DNA from: Burhinus oedicnemus
Taxonomy: Eukaryota; Chordata; Aves; Charadriiformes; Burhinidae
Assembly (NCBI GenBank): GCA_008921705.1
Contig: VFFE01007649.1
Location: forward strand, 72,771-136,770
Direction of reading: 5' to 3'
Length of the DNA stretch: 64,000 bases
Below the pieces are notes generated by a model, which saw only the letters and a list, made by a program, of their open reading frames with translations, did no database searches and was not told the DNA's origin. Shown here one piece after another: positions 1 through 11,733 of the stretch (position 1 is its first letter; every line of letters starts with the position of its first letter). The position numbers and the translations under genes are program-made.

Positions 1-3000
1 ACCCTCTTATGACTTGTCAAATTGCTTCCAACAGGGTATCGATGTTTCAAATCTACGATAGCTGCAGAAGGTACTGCAAGTATATAAAATTATTTTTTCC
101 TTATGCAGTCATTTTTCCTTGACTGCAAAACCCCAGTGCTTTCTTGATGTGAGGCTTTAATGTCTCTCTGTGTTTGCTTTTTAAGAAATTCATAGTTTTT
201 ACTGAAAAACTTCAGTGAGTGTCACTCTGGCTTAGAGAACTTGCTGTATTGAATGACCCACGCTTTTGCACTTGTTACCCAGCAATCTAAACAAGTATAG
301 TATGGACTGTAGAGCAAAACCATACATTTGAGTTTTGCTGCTGGAGATATTTTTTCTTGATGCAGCTTCTGAATTCTAAGTAATTGAATAGGAATGATTG
401 AGCATAAGTAGATTTCCTAAGTATTAATGATTTTGGGACTTGTTCCAAAGCTTATTGAGTTAGTGGGAGAGTCTCTTACTTTCTTAATAACTTCTGAAAC
501 ATTCAAATGTCTAGCAATTAATTCAATGAACTGCATTACCCTAAGATTATTGATATTTCAAATACGTTATTTGAAATTTGACAGCTTTTAGTAGAAAAGA
601 GCTTTGTGGTACTCTGCTTCTGCTCCTTGGGCATTGCTAATGCATACTGAAGATAACTGAATTAATGACTCAATGAGTAAAGAGGAAAGGATATTGCTCA
701 CCGTGCTTAGTTACTGCAGTATGTTCCTGTGCTTGCTTTGCTACTTCTCATCTTCCTAAATCTCAGGAAAATTTGTGTTGCTCCATGTATAGCGTCCCAG
801 GATTGGCTGGGAGTGGACAGCCACCTGTGACATAGTGACCAAACTGCATGTACTGTGTGATCCTTACCAAAGCAGGTTTACTGTTATGAGGAAAGCTACT
901 CCCAATCTGCTTTTTCTCCTGCTGTGGAAGAGTTCATGCATCCACTGCTGCATCATATTCTTCTTTCTCTGGCACAATATGAACAGGTATCTGCAGGGAA
1001 ATGAGATTGCTCCAAAAGATAACCCACAATCAGAGCTCCTGTGATAGACTGCTGCAGTTCTGTATTGGGCCCTGGCATGAATGTCCTGGGGTCACTCCAG
1101 AAGCACACTGACCGTTTCACTGGCTGCTAATGGTAGCAGTTTGTACCAGCACCCATGATGGGGAGGCTGGTTAGTAGGTCGTCTGCCTCTCAAAGCTCTA
1201 TCAAGTTTTAGCACTACTTTACTGCAAATAGAGCTGTGGACTGGTTTTATGAAAGCTTGACACTTGAGTAGTGGTGCACAAGTAGTAGAAAGTCCCCAGA
1301 AATTTTATTTTCTTAGTTTCCATGTACAGGCACAGATCCAGGGTATTTTAAGCTGCTGCGATGCCCAGACAGGACGGTTACTTCCTGCAGACAGAATACT
1401 TCAACCTCAAAGGAAAACCACTGTGCTAAATAAGCTGCTCAGCCTGTAATGCAAATTTTTGAGAGACTATTAAAATTACTGCTAACTGCTGTTCCAGACT
1501 GGTTTTACAGGCTGGATATGGATCACTTGTGTTACAACATTTGTGGATCATAACTGAAGTGAGTTACTGCTTTATTCCTCTGGATTTAAAATAGGCTAAA
1601 ATGGCAGAGAGCAAGCAGCAAGGGATGGGAGGATGAGGAGGTAAGACTGCATGTTGGAAGTGGCAGTGCTTGCACTTCATGTGAGTCATCCTGTTTCTGC
1701 TGTAAAATCACTTAACAGGGCACAGGAGATTTTTTTCTTTGGAGATTTTTGAGCTCAAGGCTTTTCACTGGTTATCACTGAAAACATATATCAGCTATGG
1801 CTGTTTGAAATTTCTGTACTAACTGAAAATTGAAGCAGCTGTTACTATAATAGTCCCACTGGAAAGTGCTTTTCTGCTAGTCTGTTTACCTAACTGAAGA
1901 GGATGGTAGAAATACATGGACAGCTCTCAATGTGGTAGGAACAGTGTTAAATTAGATTGCTAACTTTGAAAACTTCTTGTATAGAAGTATTATTTTTATA
2001 ATTATACTATCCACTTGTTTAGGAACTCTAGATGAGTACCAGGATCTCTGTGGGTGGTAGGTACTAAATAACATTGAGTCTTCTCTGAAGTCCTCACAAA
2101 AAATGGATTCTTACACTTATGTGGCATAATACATTTATATAAATATATACACGTATTCAAAGAAAATTAGAGCTGAATGCAAATAACAATCTAGTAGAAT
2201 TCCTCCCCCCCAACTTCCCCCAACAAGATATGCCTTGTTTAAGTTCATTTCTTTCGATTTATTAAGTAAGGAGAGGAAAGAGAGCCAAGGAGGAAGACTT
2301 CAAAACTTAGATACTCAACTACAAAGTTAAGGATTTTGCTTTACGAAGTAGACCCTACAGTTCAGGAAACATCTACCATAAAGCTGTCTCTGCAGCCTTT
2401 AATGCTTTCATATGCTCTGTAGTACATTTGTGCAACTCTTTCCAGCTGGAACCTTGCCTCATTTAGATGGACTGGCGAGTGATGGAGGCAGCTGTTCATG
2501 TTTATTTTCATCCTTGTCCTTAAACAAATGGACTTTCTCATTCTCAATATGCTTGTTTCACAGCCTGTGGTCCATTTATCTGCTGAAGGCCCAAACTAGT
2601 CTCAAACTGGTAAAAACCTGAATCGTGTTCATTACCTTTACTGGTTTATTCCAGATTTACATGGCTGTTACTGTTAGAGTTGTGCTCAAAATAAGGCACA
2701 GACACTGAATAAGACAGAAATGTGTAGTTCCTACAGTTGGCAGGGCTGGCTTAATCTCCCTGAATATCAACTCATTTTGACATACAGCAGGAAGTTATTC
2801 CACACCATGAAATAAGAGTTCTTAAAATGCATTTTAATATTGTGAAATAACAATTCTGGGCAGTCTTGTTTCCATATATTTGTTAGAACATGCTTGGTCT
2901 AAATGATGGCTGTGGGTTTGAATTCAGCAAGCAAAATCATATATAGATGAAGAATTTGCTCTTTATGCCCTTGAATTTGCAACTAACTTTTGCTTTTGGA

Positions 3001-3300
3001 TCCTTATACCACTTTGTCCCCCACTTGGTCAATGAATGGGATGAATATTGGGTAGGTGTTGTTTAAACAGGCTTTTATTCAAATTTCTTGGACATCAGTA
3101 ATTCAAATATCAGTTCAAAACCCAAAGAACTCCTTTATTCCCCTTCCTGATGTGTTTAAAATGTTTTGCTGTGTTTTCCAGACTGTGCTGGCATTGTACA
3201 CAAAACATACGCATTCATGAATTTGTGTGATTGCACAGTACTTGCCTGCTGGGTGTTCTCATTTAGAAACTCCTCAGTTGAGCTGGGAATTATCTGAGGC
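1..3300. other. AT-rich non-coding DNA, nothing identified
   Basis: No repeat, exon or RNA gene could be recognised here. Open frames are short (61-69 codons), have no domain signature and are consistent with chance. A weak exon-like pair at about 1593-1639 is open in one frame but is not convincing. A pyrimidine-poor, C-rich run lies near 2200-2225. Confidence 0.5.
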
Positions 3301-3322
3301 AGCTGCAAACACCTCTGCTCAC

Positions 3323-3369
3323 CTTCATCACCTATAAATTCCACTTCAACAAATGGAAAATAGTTGTAC
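3323..3369 (-). other. Candidate 47-nt coding exon, unidentified
   Basis: On the minus strand a pyrimidine-leaning acceptor (CCTCTATTCTATTAG) is followed by 47 nt and a near-consensus donor (GAAG/GTGAGC). Only one of three frames is open. It reads YNYFPFVEVEFIGDE, with one base completing a codon at the start and one base left at the end. The same frame stays open past the donor to the end of a 78-codon frame (3156-3392), so the openness is not specific to the exon. No family is recognised. Splice-like pairs of this quality occur by chance in long AT-rich DNA. Confidence 0.15.
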
Positions 3370-4319
3370 CTAATAGAATAGAGGTACATCACTTTGCCTT
3401 CACAAAGTATTTTTTGATACTGCCATTATGACAGACAGGTGAGGTATTTTCAAAAAACTAATTAAATTGGCTAATGTAAAGGTATTTTTATCTAGCCCAC
3501 TGGAATATTTGTTTCCCTTCCAAGTGTCTCTTATTTATCCTTTGTGTTTCTGGATTCAATATATATGGCATTATTTAAATACAATTTTGTGTTAGATACT
3601 CTGGAGCATACACTATTTCTTGCTCTAAATATGTATAAATATGAATTTTAAGAAAGAAAACATACTTTCCTTGTGCTCTTCCTGTACTGTAGAATGGAGA
3701 TTGCCTCATTCTGCTTGATGTTGGTTAAGATCAAGGCAGTTTTGGGACTGTCTTTCTGGAATGTGGGAGGGCAGCTATCCCAGCTAAAATAGCTGTCTGG
3801 CTGCTGTCCTATAGCTTTGCAGCTTGGTCAGAGCAGAAAGTGTCAGTGAGATCACAAAGTAGAGAAGAAACTGGTGGCTAATCACAAAGGACCACCACTA
3901 ATTGTTATGGCTTGAATATTTTGATCAGAGATAAGACAATGACTATAGCTAAGGAAGAAAAGAGAGTCCTGCGATTGAAGTTAAAGTAAGGTGTCCTTAT
4001 TTTTCCACATCTTTCTGTGAAGAGAACAAGCTATTCATTCCAGGAGAGGCAAGCAGATAGTCCTGTCAGGGGTATTCCTTTCTTCCAGGACAATGGAAAA
4101 CAGTTTGGGGTAAATAATAGCTAGCACATATATCTCAGAGTAAAGAGATGAGGCTAACTAAGGTACTTGTACTGAGAAAGGTAAAGTTGAACCTCAGAAA
4201 ACAAACCAACAAATACCATAAGCTTTGATTGTTATCATGGCAACATGCTATTGCAATGAGTGCCTATTATCATGGCGCAGAGAACGCTGGGAGCCTTAGT
4301 TGGTTGAGAGCTTTAATTG

Positions 4320-4650
4320 TCCTGAGCAGCCTCACCTGGCACCTTGATCAATGGTGCTCTGGTCAGAGCTCAGGCCAGCCAGCCTGCCTGCCCTATCTCC
4401 AGCAGTCCTGACCTGCTGCTTGAACATCCCAGACTGGCCCTGGCTCACCCTCACCTTGTGTGATGGTCCCCAGTCCTGGCACTGTCCCCACCCCAGCTCT
4501 GCTCAGGTTCTGCAGGGCTGCCCCCTGTTTGGTGGGGCAATGCCCTGCCATGGTCATGGCCACAGCCTGGCTTCCCTTGTGGAGCAGCCCCCTGCTCCCT
4601 GAGACCCATCTTTGGTCCTTCCTCTGCGTTGCTGAGCTAACAAGAGCTTT
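4320..4650. repeat. GC-rich block, probably an unclassified repeat insertion
   Basis: About 330 bases are much richer in G+C than the DNA on either side. They contain runs of CC/TGCC words (for example CAGCCAGCCTGCCTGCCC) and the phrase GCCATGGTCATGGCCACAGCCTGG, but few CpGs. All three plus-strand frames have short open stretches (60-83 codons) with cysteine- and proline-rich, non-protein-like translations. The abrupt composition change suggests an inserted mobile-element fragment or an old LTR rather than a CpG-island promoter. No terminal repeats or target-site duplication were found. Confidence 0.3.
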
Positions 4651-4714
4651 CTAAGCCCTTTTAGGCAGAGAGGGAATAGGAATGCATCCAAGGTAAATGC
4701 TGCATCCTAATGAA

Positions 4715-4830
4715 ACCATAATGGCAGAGAAACAGCAAAAAGGCTCATTATGCTGTAATAACCTACGCGTCTATAGGGAATAATGAGTGTATGCTAACGT
4801 TTTAGTGTAACTTAAGCCTGAATAGGCCTA
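4715..4830. promoter_or_regulatory. Possible conserved non-coding element
   Basis: Directly after the GC-rich block the text becomes dense in homeodomain- and MEF2-like words (GGCTCATTATGCTGTAATAACC, split around an ACGCGT hexamer, then GGGAATAATGAGTG). This texture is common in vertebrate conserved non-coding elements. The call rests on appearance only; no alignment was possible. Confidence 0.15.
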
Positions 4831-5738
4831 TTATTTTTTTTCTTTTCTATAATTTTACATATTTCTTGATTTTTATGTGGAGGAAGATTATCTTCTTCCT
4901 GGGACCAGTGGGAGTTAGGTGAGAGCATGCAGACTTTAATGTCTCTTCTACTTGGAGATGAGCTTTACAAAATAATGTTTTTGTCTTTCAAGACTCTAGG
5001 GAAAAATACATTCTTCCGGTTCCTAATTTCCAAATGTGTATGGGGTTGTATGTGAAACTAACTAAAAAAAGTTTGAAGGTGTTACCTTTGTGTAGCAATA
5101 TTGTGTCAGGGACCATCAACACAAAAGTTCTTTCTGCCTGCTCAAGCCTAGCAAGCCAAGCCTGTTAATTTCTAATGAAATTATTCCTACTCTGTGACAT
5201 CATTGCATTGTGAAAATGATATTTTATTTTAACAGTATAATGAAATACTCCTGCACCACAGGAATTGACATAAATATTTTTTTCCTTCTTTTCTCCCATT
5301 CTCTCTTTCATTCCACTTATCTTTTATTCTTAAATAATCTTTGATTATATGCTTGCTGCACAGTGTTTGCTGAATAGTATGTTTTCTTTAACAGTCTTAC
5401 TGCAACATCAGTAATTAACTTTTTTTTACAGTATTCAAGGTGTAATATCAATAGAAAGAGGGATAAAAGCCTTTTTAATCTGTATTTGTTTTCAAAACCT
5501 GTGCAATTCCTTGAAAAGCAAGGAGATTAACTATTTTTTTTTTATTGCCATTTTGCAGGTACTATATTCACCTACATTCCAAACTGGACTGTTTGAATGT
5601 TTGAATATGTCAGAGAGAGAAAATTTCCACTTTCTGTAATCCTTGACTTCTGGTTGACCATCTGATTTTTTCACGTTCCAGGTAGCTTTGATATACTCTA
5701 GGCAGACATGCTTTGTAGGGGAGGAAGAGCTCTGGCAA

Positions 5739-5747
5739 TATAAAAGG
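5739..5747 (+). promoter_or_regulatory. TATA-box-like site TATAAAAGG
   Basis: A full-consensus TATA box lies in a locally GC-richer context (GCTCTGGCAATATAAAAGGCTGAAGAGG, given here as two halves). A start site would be expected about 30 bases downstream, near 5768-5772 (GTTGAAGACACC). The first ATG after it is followed at once by a stop (ATG TAG). It could be a promoter of an old LTR or of a non-coding transcript, or chance. It is of interest mainly because a CpG-bearing open frame follows at 5973-6179. Confidence 0.2.
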
Positions 5748-5972
5748 CTGAAGAGGCAGGGCAGCAGTTGAAGACACCAGGCAAAAGAAAGACCAGTTGT
5801 TGTTGGTGCAGATGTAGGGCTGACAACAGAAAAAGACTCATACTTCAGCCTTTAAGATAATGATTCCCAAATTGGTAGTGTTGAAGAGCTCCGTGTCACT
5901 CTGCTCTGAAGGTTTGCTACACCTTACAACAAGGAGATCCTTTTCAGGGTAGTAGGAGGTGCAGGGCTGTGA

Positions 5973-6179
5973 CCAGGTTCGAGCAGCCTCTTTGATCTGG
6001 TTAAATTTGGAAAGTTTGGGAAAGGTGGCAGCAGGCAGAAGCTACAAGGCCAAATTCTGAGCTGCACTGTTGGAGCATCTGGAGTCATCCAGTGGATGTG
6101 TTGTCGGTCACGTATAATTTCGAGAATCCTTAAGACAGCGTTACATTTTGCAGAGGGACAAATTACTGAGCTATACAGA
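5973..6179 (+). other. CpG-bearing 69-codon open frame, unidentified
   Basis: The frame is open between stops at 5970 and 6180. It starts with no ATG; methionine first appears about halfway. The translation includes FDLVKFGKFGKGGSRQK and, later, RIISRILKTALHFAEGQ, rich in basic residues. The 6105-6145 part has four CpGs in about 45 bases (GTCGGTCACG…TTTCGAGAA…CAGCGTT), unusual in this CpG-poor window. The opposite strand is also open over most of the same interval (5924-6199), so strand and coding status cannot be decided. An AG (GCTGTGACCAG) lies just before the first codons and could be an acceptor, but its pyrimidine tract is poor. Confidence 0.15.
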
Positions 6180-6491
6180 TAGGAGGGGCGAGGACACATA
6201 GAACAAACAGTTGATTTACTCAGTCACTGAGTCTTTCAAACCAGAGGAGCATCAGAAATAATCTCTAATAGAAAGAAGTAAAAATAGAGAGATATGTAGT
6301 GCCTCCTTTCCTTCTCCCCTGGAGCCTTTTAAATTCATAAGGCAGCATCTTTCTGACACTGATTCCTGTCTCTTTACAGGTCAGCAGGGTGCTTTTCTGG
6401 AGTGATGGCAGGCTACAGGCTATACCCATGATTATCTGTCTGCAATTATCTGCCTTTTAAAACTGTACAGAACAAAAGATCGCCACTTTAC

Positions 6492-6627
6492 CTTCACCTA
6501 ACAAATGGACAGTGAATGTTTGCAAGCCGTTATATTTGAATAAAAGCCATTTGGAGTAAATAGTTAGCATGGCTGACAGGGGGAGTCCGCTGCAGTCTTT
6601 GAGCTCTCTGTTTTCCCCGGTGTATTG
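6492..6627 (-). other. Candidate 136-nt coding exon, unidentified
   Basis: On the minus strand a strong acceptor (CTCTGTCTTTCTGGTAGTTTGCAG) opens a 136-nt segment that ends at GAAG/GTAAAG, a good donor. One frame is open throughout, from QYTGENRELKDCSGLPL through IYSKWLLFKYNGLQTF to LLGE, entering in phase 0 and leaving one base. Part of the segment (GCCGTTATATTTGAATAAAAG on the plus strand) has the texture of a conserved non-coding element, so non-coding conservation is an alternative. No protein family is recognised. The exit phase does not match the candidate at 3323-3369, so the two are not consecutive exons. Confidence 0.2.
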
Positions 6628-6699
6628 CTGCAAACTACCAGAAAGACAGAGGTAAAAGGGAGGAGATGGTTCCCCTAGACCATAATAGAACAGCAAAGT

Positions 6700-9600
6700 G
6701 TTCTAATATAGCTAGCAGGTTTGCTTAACTAGTGCTATTTTAAGCTAATGAAAGAAGTATTTCATCTTTGGATCAAGGTTTATATGTATTCTTACAATTG
6801 TGAGGGTTGTCAAAGTAATTGACGTACTGCCAAAACTGCAGTGAGGATACAAATAGATTCTTGTGCGGGTTGGAGTAGATCTCATGGTAATGTAGTGGCA
6901 ATTGGTGTGTGTAGGAAGACTATTTAACCCCTTGTTCTGAGGTAAAAACAGTCCACTGGTAATGTAGATCTTGAGGAATATAGATGTTGTCTTTCTGAAT
7001 AGGGCCAGTAATTTATCTAAGCTTGTATTTTCCTTAAATCCCCTGGACTAGCTTATCTTTACATATGCATACAATGGTTATGTTTTGGCCCTTTAACATG
7101 AGCAAAGGTATGGTCCCTGTGATCAACTGCTGGTAGGGATGCTTTGTGAGAGGGTGAGGAAGGTATTCACAGAGCTTGGTCTAGGTACCTAGGAAGGATG
7201 CGATGCAGCACACTAACCTTCAGAAGCCAGCATTTCTCGTGTGTCAGCAAATAATGGAGTGATCTTTCTGGGTGGCTTGACCATGTTCTCCGTTCTCCTC
7301 CCTGTGGATCCTCATGCTACAATGCAACAGCACAACGCCCTTGTCCTGTGGTGTGCTCTGTGATCCCTGACCCAAACTCCTCCAGATCAGGGGCTTGGCC
7401 AGAGCATATGGTAGCTCTTATTCCTGCTCCGCATCAGAAGGAAACCAGGGCTTAAAGGTGAGGGAGTAGTGAATCCCCCCAGGTCCTGCTCTGTTACAGT
7501 TACAGTGTGCATCTCTACTGGAACCTGAAAAGTGTTTCTATGTCCCTCAGTGGCTTTGTGTACGTGATAAAGCCATTTTATGTTAATTTATACTGCCCAA
7601 AGGTGCTTCTAGTTAGGGAGTTTGTAAAGACTACCAAAGGTATTGAATATGACCATGTGTTTCACTGAATCAACAAATTCTTATGTTTCTTTTAATACTT
7701 CTCATGGCACTATCCAGTTGAACCATGTCTTTTGCTCTTTTGAAATTAGAAAACAAACTCAGCTATGTACAAAAAGGATGCGTGATTACTTTCTAATAAT
7801 GTATCCTAAAATTTATACTGAGGTTTTTTGTTTTGAGAAACTTCACCTTATGTTGCCGAAGGTGTCTCTTTTGGACAAATGTCCCTCCCAAGTAGAAGTG
7901 ATGACATCTTGTGATGTGTCAGAGAGAAGCAGGCAGAGGACTTGTCTGGTGTTTTGGTTGCTTTCTTTCCAGTGAAGAATGGCAGGGGCACTGTGGGCAA
8001 GAGTAGGGAAAGGCTTCAAGCCCAGTAAAACATAGGTAAGGACAGAAGTGGATGTAAATGACCTGATAAAAATGAAAGGAGAAGCTTGCTTTGTTCAGTG
8101 ACTGTTTCTGAAGATGAACTGTGAATTTTTTCTGTTCCTGTTGCTATACAGCTTAAGACAGATCCAGTCTGCATTACAAAGATTTTTTTAAAAACTGCAA
8201 AATACTGGGAAATAAATAGCGGGTTTGGGGGGAAAGCCTACCTGTGATCTGTTACTGCTCTGATGCTTCAGTAATCAGCCACTGTGATGTAATGTATGTA
8301 CCGGTTGATGTTTATGGGCTGGATGGCACACAGATGACTTAGTTGCTTTTTTTCACTTTGCCTGCTTTGGCATGACTATGACTTGTAAGGTTTAAACACA
8401 TGAAAAAGTAAAAATAAGAATGATAACATTTTCCTTGGCTATCCCGGTTACCATGCACACCATCTGCATTTGTTTTCTCTTGCAGTCCTTTTTCAAAATT
8501 TAGTCACTGTGGTCCTGCTTTTTTGGCCTGTGTCATGTGTCCACCCAGCATATTACATTAACCAGATCTGTGGAAATATTTATGTGTCTTCTGAATCTTA
8601 AGGATTTTTTTGGTTTGCTTGTTTTCTGTTTTGAGGGGCTAGGGGAGAGGAAGCACTACTAAAACTGTTTTAATAGTTGAACTAAGACAGTGATTTCAGT
8701 TTTTTTTGATTTAGGTACCCTTTTCCAGTTGAGGTGAAGGCACAGTAATAGCTAATTTAAGTCTGAAAATGGGTTTCCTTTTCTTATTGCCTTTTATGAA
8801 CTTCACAGAAATTGCCTGTGATCTTTCAAGGGTTGTTAGATGATTGAGAGCCACTGAAGTATCAAAATTGGTATGTAGGGGGAATCGATTGAAAACAGTT
8901 GTAAGATTCTGTCAGTAGATGGTGCAGTTAGTAAAAATATACTGTGGAGACTTCAGCATGAATGAACAAATTTGGAGTTTCGTGACTTCTGACAAGGTCT
9001 TTGGCTAGTGAGACAAATGAACTGGTTGGTTTGATTTAATATTTTCTACTGTTACAGTAAATGTTGCAACCTGTTAATCTCAACTATAGAATTTAGAGGA
9101 AACTATAACTGCTATAGTTCTCAAAATGATGAGTTTGGAAGTAAATTTGCAGTTATTCTGCTCAATGGTTAAATCCTCTCTACTCTATATAGTGCAGACT
9201 AGTACTATGATAAATCTAGTCTTTCATGCTTGGACAAAACATTTTGGAGCTTTCTAAGGTCGCCTGCAGCTGGACCTTTTTGAGACAGCAGCATACTGCA
9301 ATTTGGTTGTCTTTTAAACTGGACGTTCCCATACGCTAAGGACTAAGAGACTGTGGTTCATTTGAATGTTTTCTGAGAAACGCTGTGTTCCTTGGAGGTA
9401 CTGTGAAAAATTGCTGTAAAAATTCTTCAGTGTGGCTAAATTGATAAGCTACAGATTTTTAATGCAGCTTCTAGAGGCTATGCTTGGAAACATTTGGTGC
9501 GAAGGATCAGTTTCTGCAGTGTATTTAAAAAATATTAGGGGGCACTATGAAGAGCTAAAACTTTGTCAGTATTCCAGAATCTGAGCTTGTTAATGATAGT

Positions 9601-11200
9601 GATGATGAACATCATTAAATTGAAGTTGTTGGAAGGAATTTCTTTAAAGTTTTAAGTTTACAGAAGTAAAAGTAGAATGTATAAAACTGAAAATTTCACA
9701 GTATTTAAGAAATTCAATGAAATGTTTTATGATGACCTGCATCAGTCTTTTAAGCCTGTGAAGCATGCTATTGGCCATGGAGCAATCAAAATAAAACCCA
9801 TTTTTCGGTTCTTGAGCACAATCTAAAAATTATAAAGATGGGATCAATAGCTGTCCCACGACTGTGGTTTTGTTTGTTTAAATAACTCTGTGGGTAGTGT
9901 TGACTGCATGTTTTGGAAGGGCTGCGGACTAGGCAAGAGAAGAAATTGGGAATAGAAGGGAACAGTAGGAGGCAAAATGAGGGGAACTTTTCTAAGTTTG
10001 GCTAAAAGAACATGTCCTGATGAGTTGCTTATTTTGCTCAATGCTAAGACCGGCAGAAGCAGAAACAACCAGAACAGTTGCATGCATTGATTTTATGCAC
10101 CGAATGAGGCACCTGTATTGCATTCTTTGCTCTCTAGAAATGCTGAATTACTGTTTTGCTTTTCAAAAGGACATCAATTCTTTTAAGATGCTGCTAATCG
10201 AACATCTAAAAATTAAGCCACTCCGTATCACTAGTAGAATATGGTGAATTAGGCCAAGCTTAAGAAATAAGCTGATATTGATCGTTTTGGCACAAAGTGG
10301 ATAGGAATAAAGTACTCGTAAAACGACTGATCCATGTTTTATTTTCTAGAAAGTTGAGCTACTTTGGAAGGGTCATCACACTTTTTGACCCGCTCACACT
10401 TCTAGAGAGAAGAAGTTCAAAGCAGAAAGCTTTTCATGCTGTTTCTGCATAGCATTGTCTTGCACAGCTCCCCAGTTAATAAATGCCGTGTTTGAAGTCC
10501 AAGCAGTGCACCAGGTTCTGCTGCCATTTTATATTTGTGAACTAATTTCGCTTCCAGGATTCTTGGCCCCGCTGCCCAGTGAGAGCGCTGCCTGCACCCC
10601 AAGTCAATCAGCAAATCAAGCACCCCAAGACTTCCCTGACAGTTGTTTGCAAGCTGCTAAGTAAAAACTTTCATCTGTATGCTGACTCTGTGAATCACAG
10701 TATGTAATAACCTAAAATGACAGATGAATTGCCTATTTCCCCATGAAGTGTTAGCTCCTCTCATCTTACACCGGGATTGTGAACCTTGCGTTTCACTGTA
10801 CACAGTGGTGTTTGCTTGGTGTTCTGAGGCTGGGTGTAAGTTGCAGGTGCTCTGTTTGTCAGCAGGTTATGAAATTGACGTTCTTGGAGAATTTAGGGAC
10901 TTTTAAACAAAAAGCATGCTATTTCTTTTGCTAATGTTGCTTCTGCCATTGTTCCAAGAGTGGCAAGAGACCGTGTGTTCTTAATCTTCAGTCTTCTCTG
11001 TTCTCCACAAGAAGTAGATGTGCTGTTAATATCACACAGCTTTTTTAATTAGGTAATTAGCAGTGGAATGACAATGCTAAGAAATCAGGAGTGGAAAAAA
11101 TAATAGACTTACCAGGCCTTAACAGTCCATCAGTTACTACAGTAATCTTTTAGTCTCATTCCTTTATGATCTAATATCCTCGGTGGTACTGTCATGTCTA
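6700..11200. other. AT-rich non-coding DNA
   Basis: No identifiable gene or classified repeat. A somewhat GC-richer stretch at about 7190-7510 has no recognisable family. A 110-codon open frame at 7643-7975 has a low-complexity, AT-driven translation and no domain. A splice-like pair at 7973-8035 (good acceptor, GTAAGG donor) has stops in every frame, so it could only be a non-coding exon. Confidence 0.45.
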
Positions 11201-11218
11201 TAATTCTGTTCCTATCAG

Positions 11219-11250
11219 TGAAGCTGCACAGCCTAATAGATCTGTCCCAG
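11219..11250 (+). other. Candidate 32-nt exon paired with 11455-11508
   Basis: The acceptor CTGTTCCTATCAG is followed by 32 nt and the near-perfect donor CCCAG/GTAAGC. Read so that it leaves in phase 0, the segment gives KLHSLIDLSQ, which runs in frame into the next candidate 204 nt downstream (KSFSVSSIKSSSSDTFMQ). A second frame, EAAQPNRSVP, is also open. The exon is short and decoys are common. The value lies in the in-frame join to a second well-bounded segment. Confidence 0.2.
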
Positions 11251-11454
11251 GTAAGCAGTTTTCACTCCGCAGAACATAGATGCTTTGCCTACTCAATGGT
11301 CCATGTCAGCTATTAAGTACTGACGATGGTCTTCTCTGAATAGCCTTTTAGCAAACAGCTTATTTCAGTTAGCTTGCATAGTGCAACTATGAGTTTTTTA
11401 GAGTGAGGGTTTTTTGGTTGCTGGTTGGAGTTCTTGATTATTTTTGTTTTTCAG

Positions 11455-11508
11455 AAATCCTTTTCGGTATCCAGTATCAAGTCCAGCAGTAGTGATACCT
11501 TTATGCAA
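11455..11508 (+). other. Candidate 54-nt in-frame exon, unidentified
   Basis: It is preceded by an excellent polypyrimidine acceptor (ATTATTTTTGTTTTTCAG) and followed by CAA/GTAAGG. Its length is a multiple of three, it enters and leaves in phase 0, and it reads KSFSVSSIKSSSSDTFMQ, a serine-rich peptide of the sort found in alternatively spliced linkers. It contains one CpG (TTTTCGG). No gene could be named. It would join in frame to the candidate at 11219-11250. It is not supported by any further exon that I could chain downstream. Confidence 0.25.
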
Positions 11509-11680
11509 GTAAGGACAAAAATATGTCCTTACTCAACATAGCTTTTTAAGAAATTGATGCACAAACTGCGACTTGCCATTAGCAGTTCATCCTTCTACTT
11601 ACAGGACACGTGTATTAATCATCCAGTATGTTTTGCCAGTTGGGAAAAGCTTTGAAGATGTATTGTTTCAGAGTTCATCA

Positions 11681-11733
11681 GTTTGGGGTTTTTTGTTTGG
11701 GTTTTTGTTTTTTGGGGTTTTTTAGCTTTTTTT
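11681..11733 (+). repeat. T/G simple tract
   Basis: Alternating runs of T and G (TTTGGGGTTTTTTGTTTGGG, then TTTTTGTTTTTTGGGG). The same texture recurs at 15797, 17503, 43914, 50138 and 56260. It is low-complexity DNA of the kind common in bird introns and has no coding content. Confidence 0.8.

Noticed and set aside
1593..1639. 46-nt segment between an acceptor-like and a GAG/GTAAGA donor
   Set aside because: Two of three frames have stops, the acceptor tract is interrupted by purines, and nothing chains with it.
5970..6010. tRNA T-arm-like word GGTTCGAGC
   Set aside because: No paired arms, anticodon stem or Pol III boxes at the right spacing.
7973..8035. 63-nt segment between good splice sites
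   Set aside because: All frames contain stops, so it could only be non-coding. Not listed as a feature because it lacks any further support.
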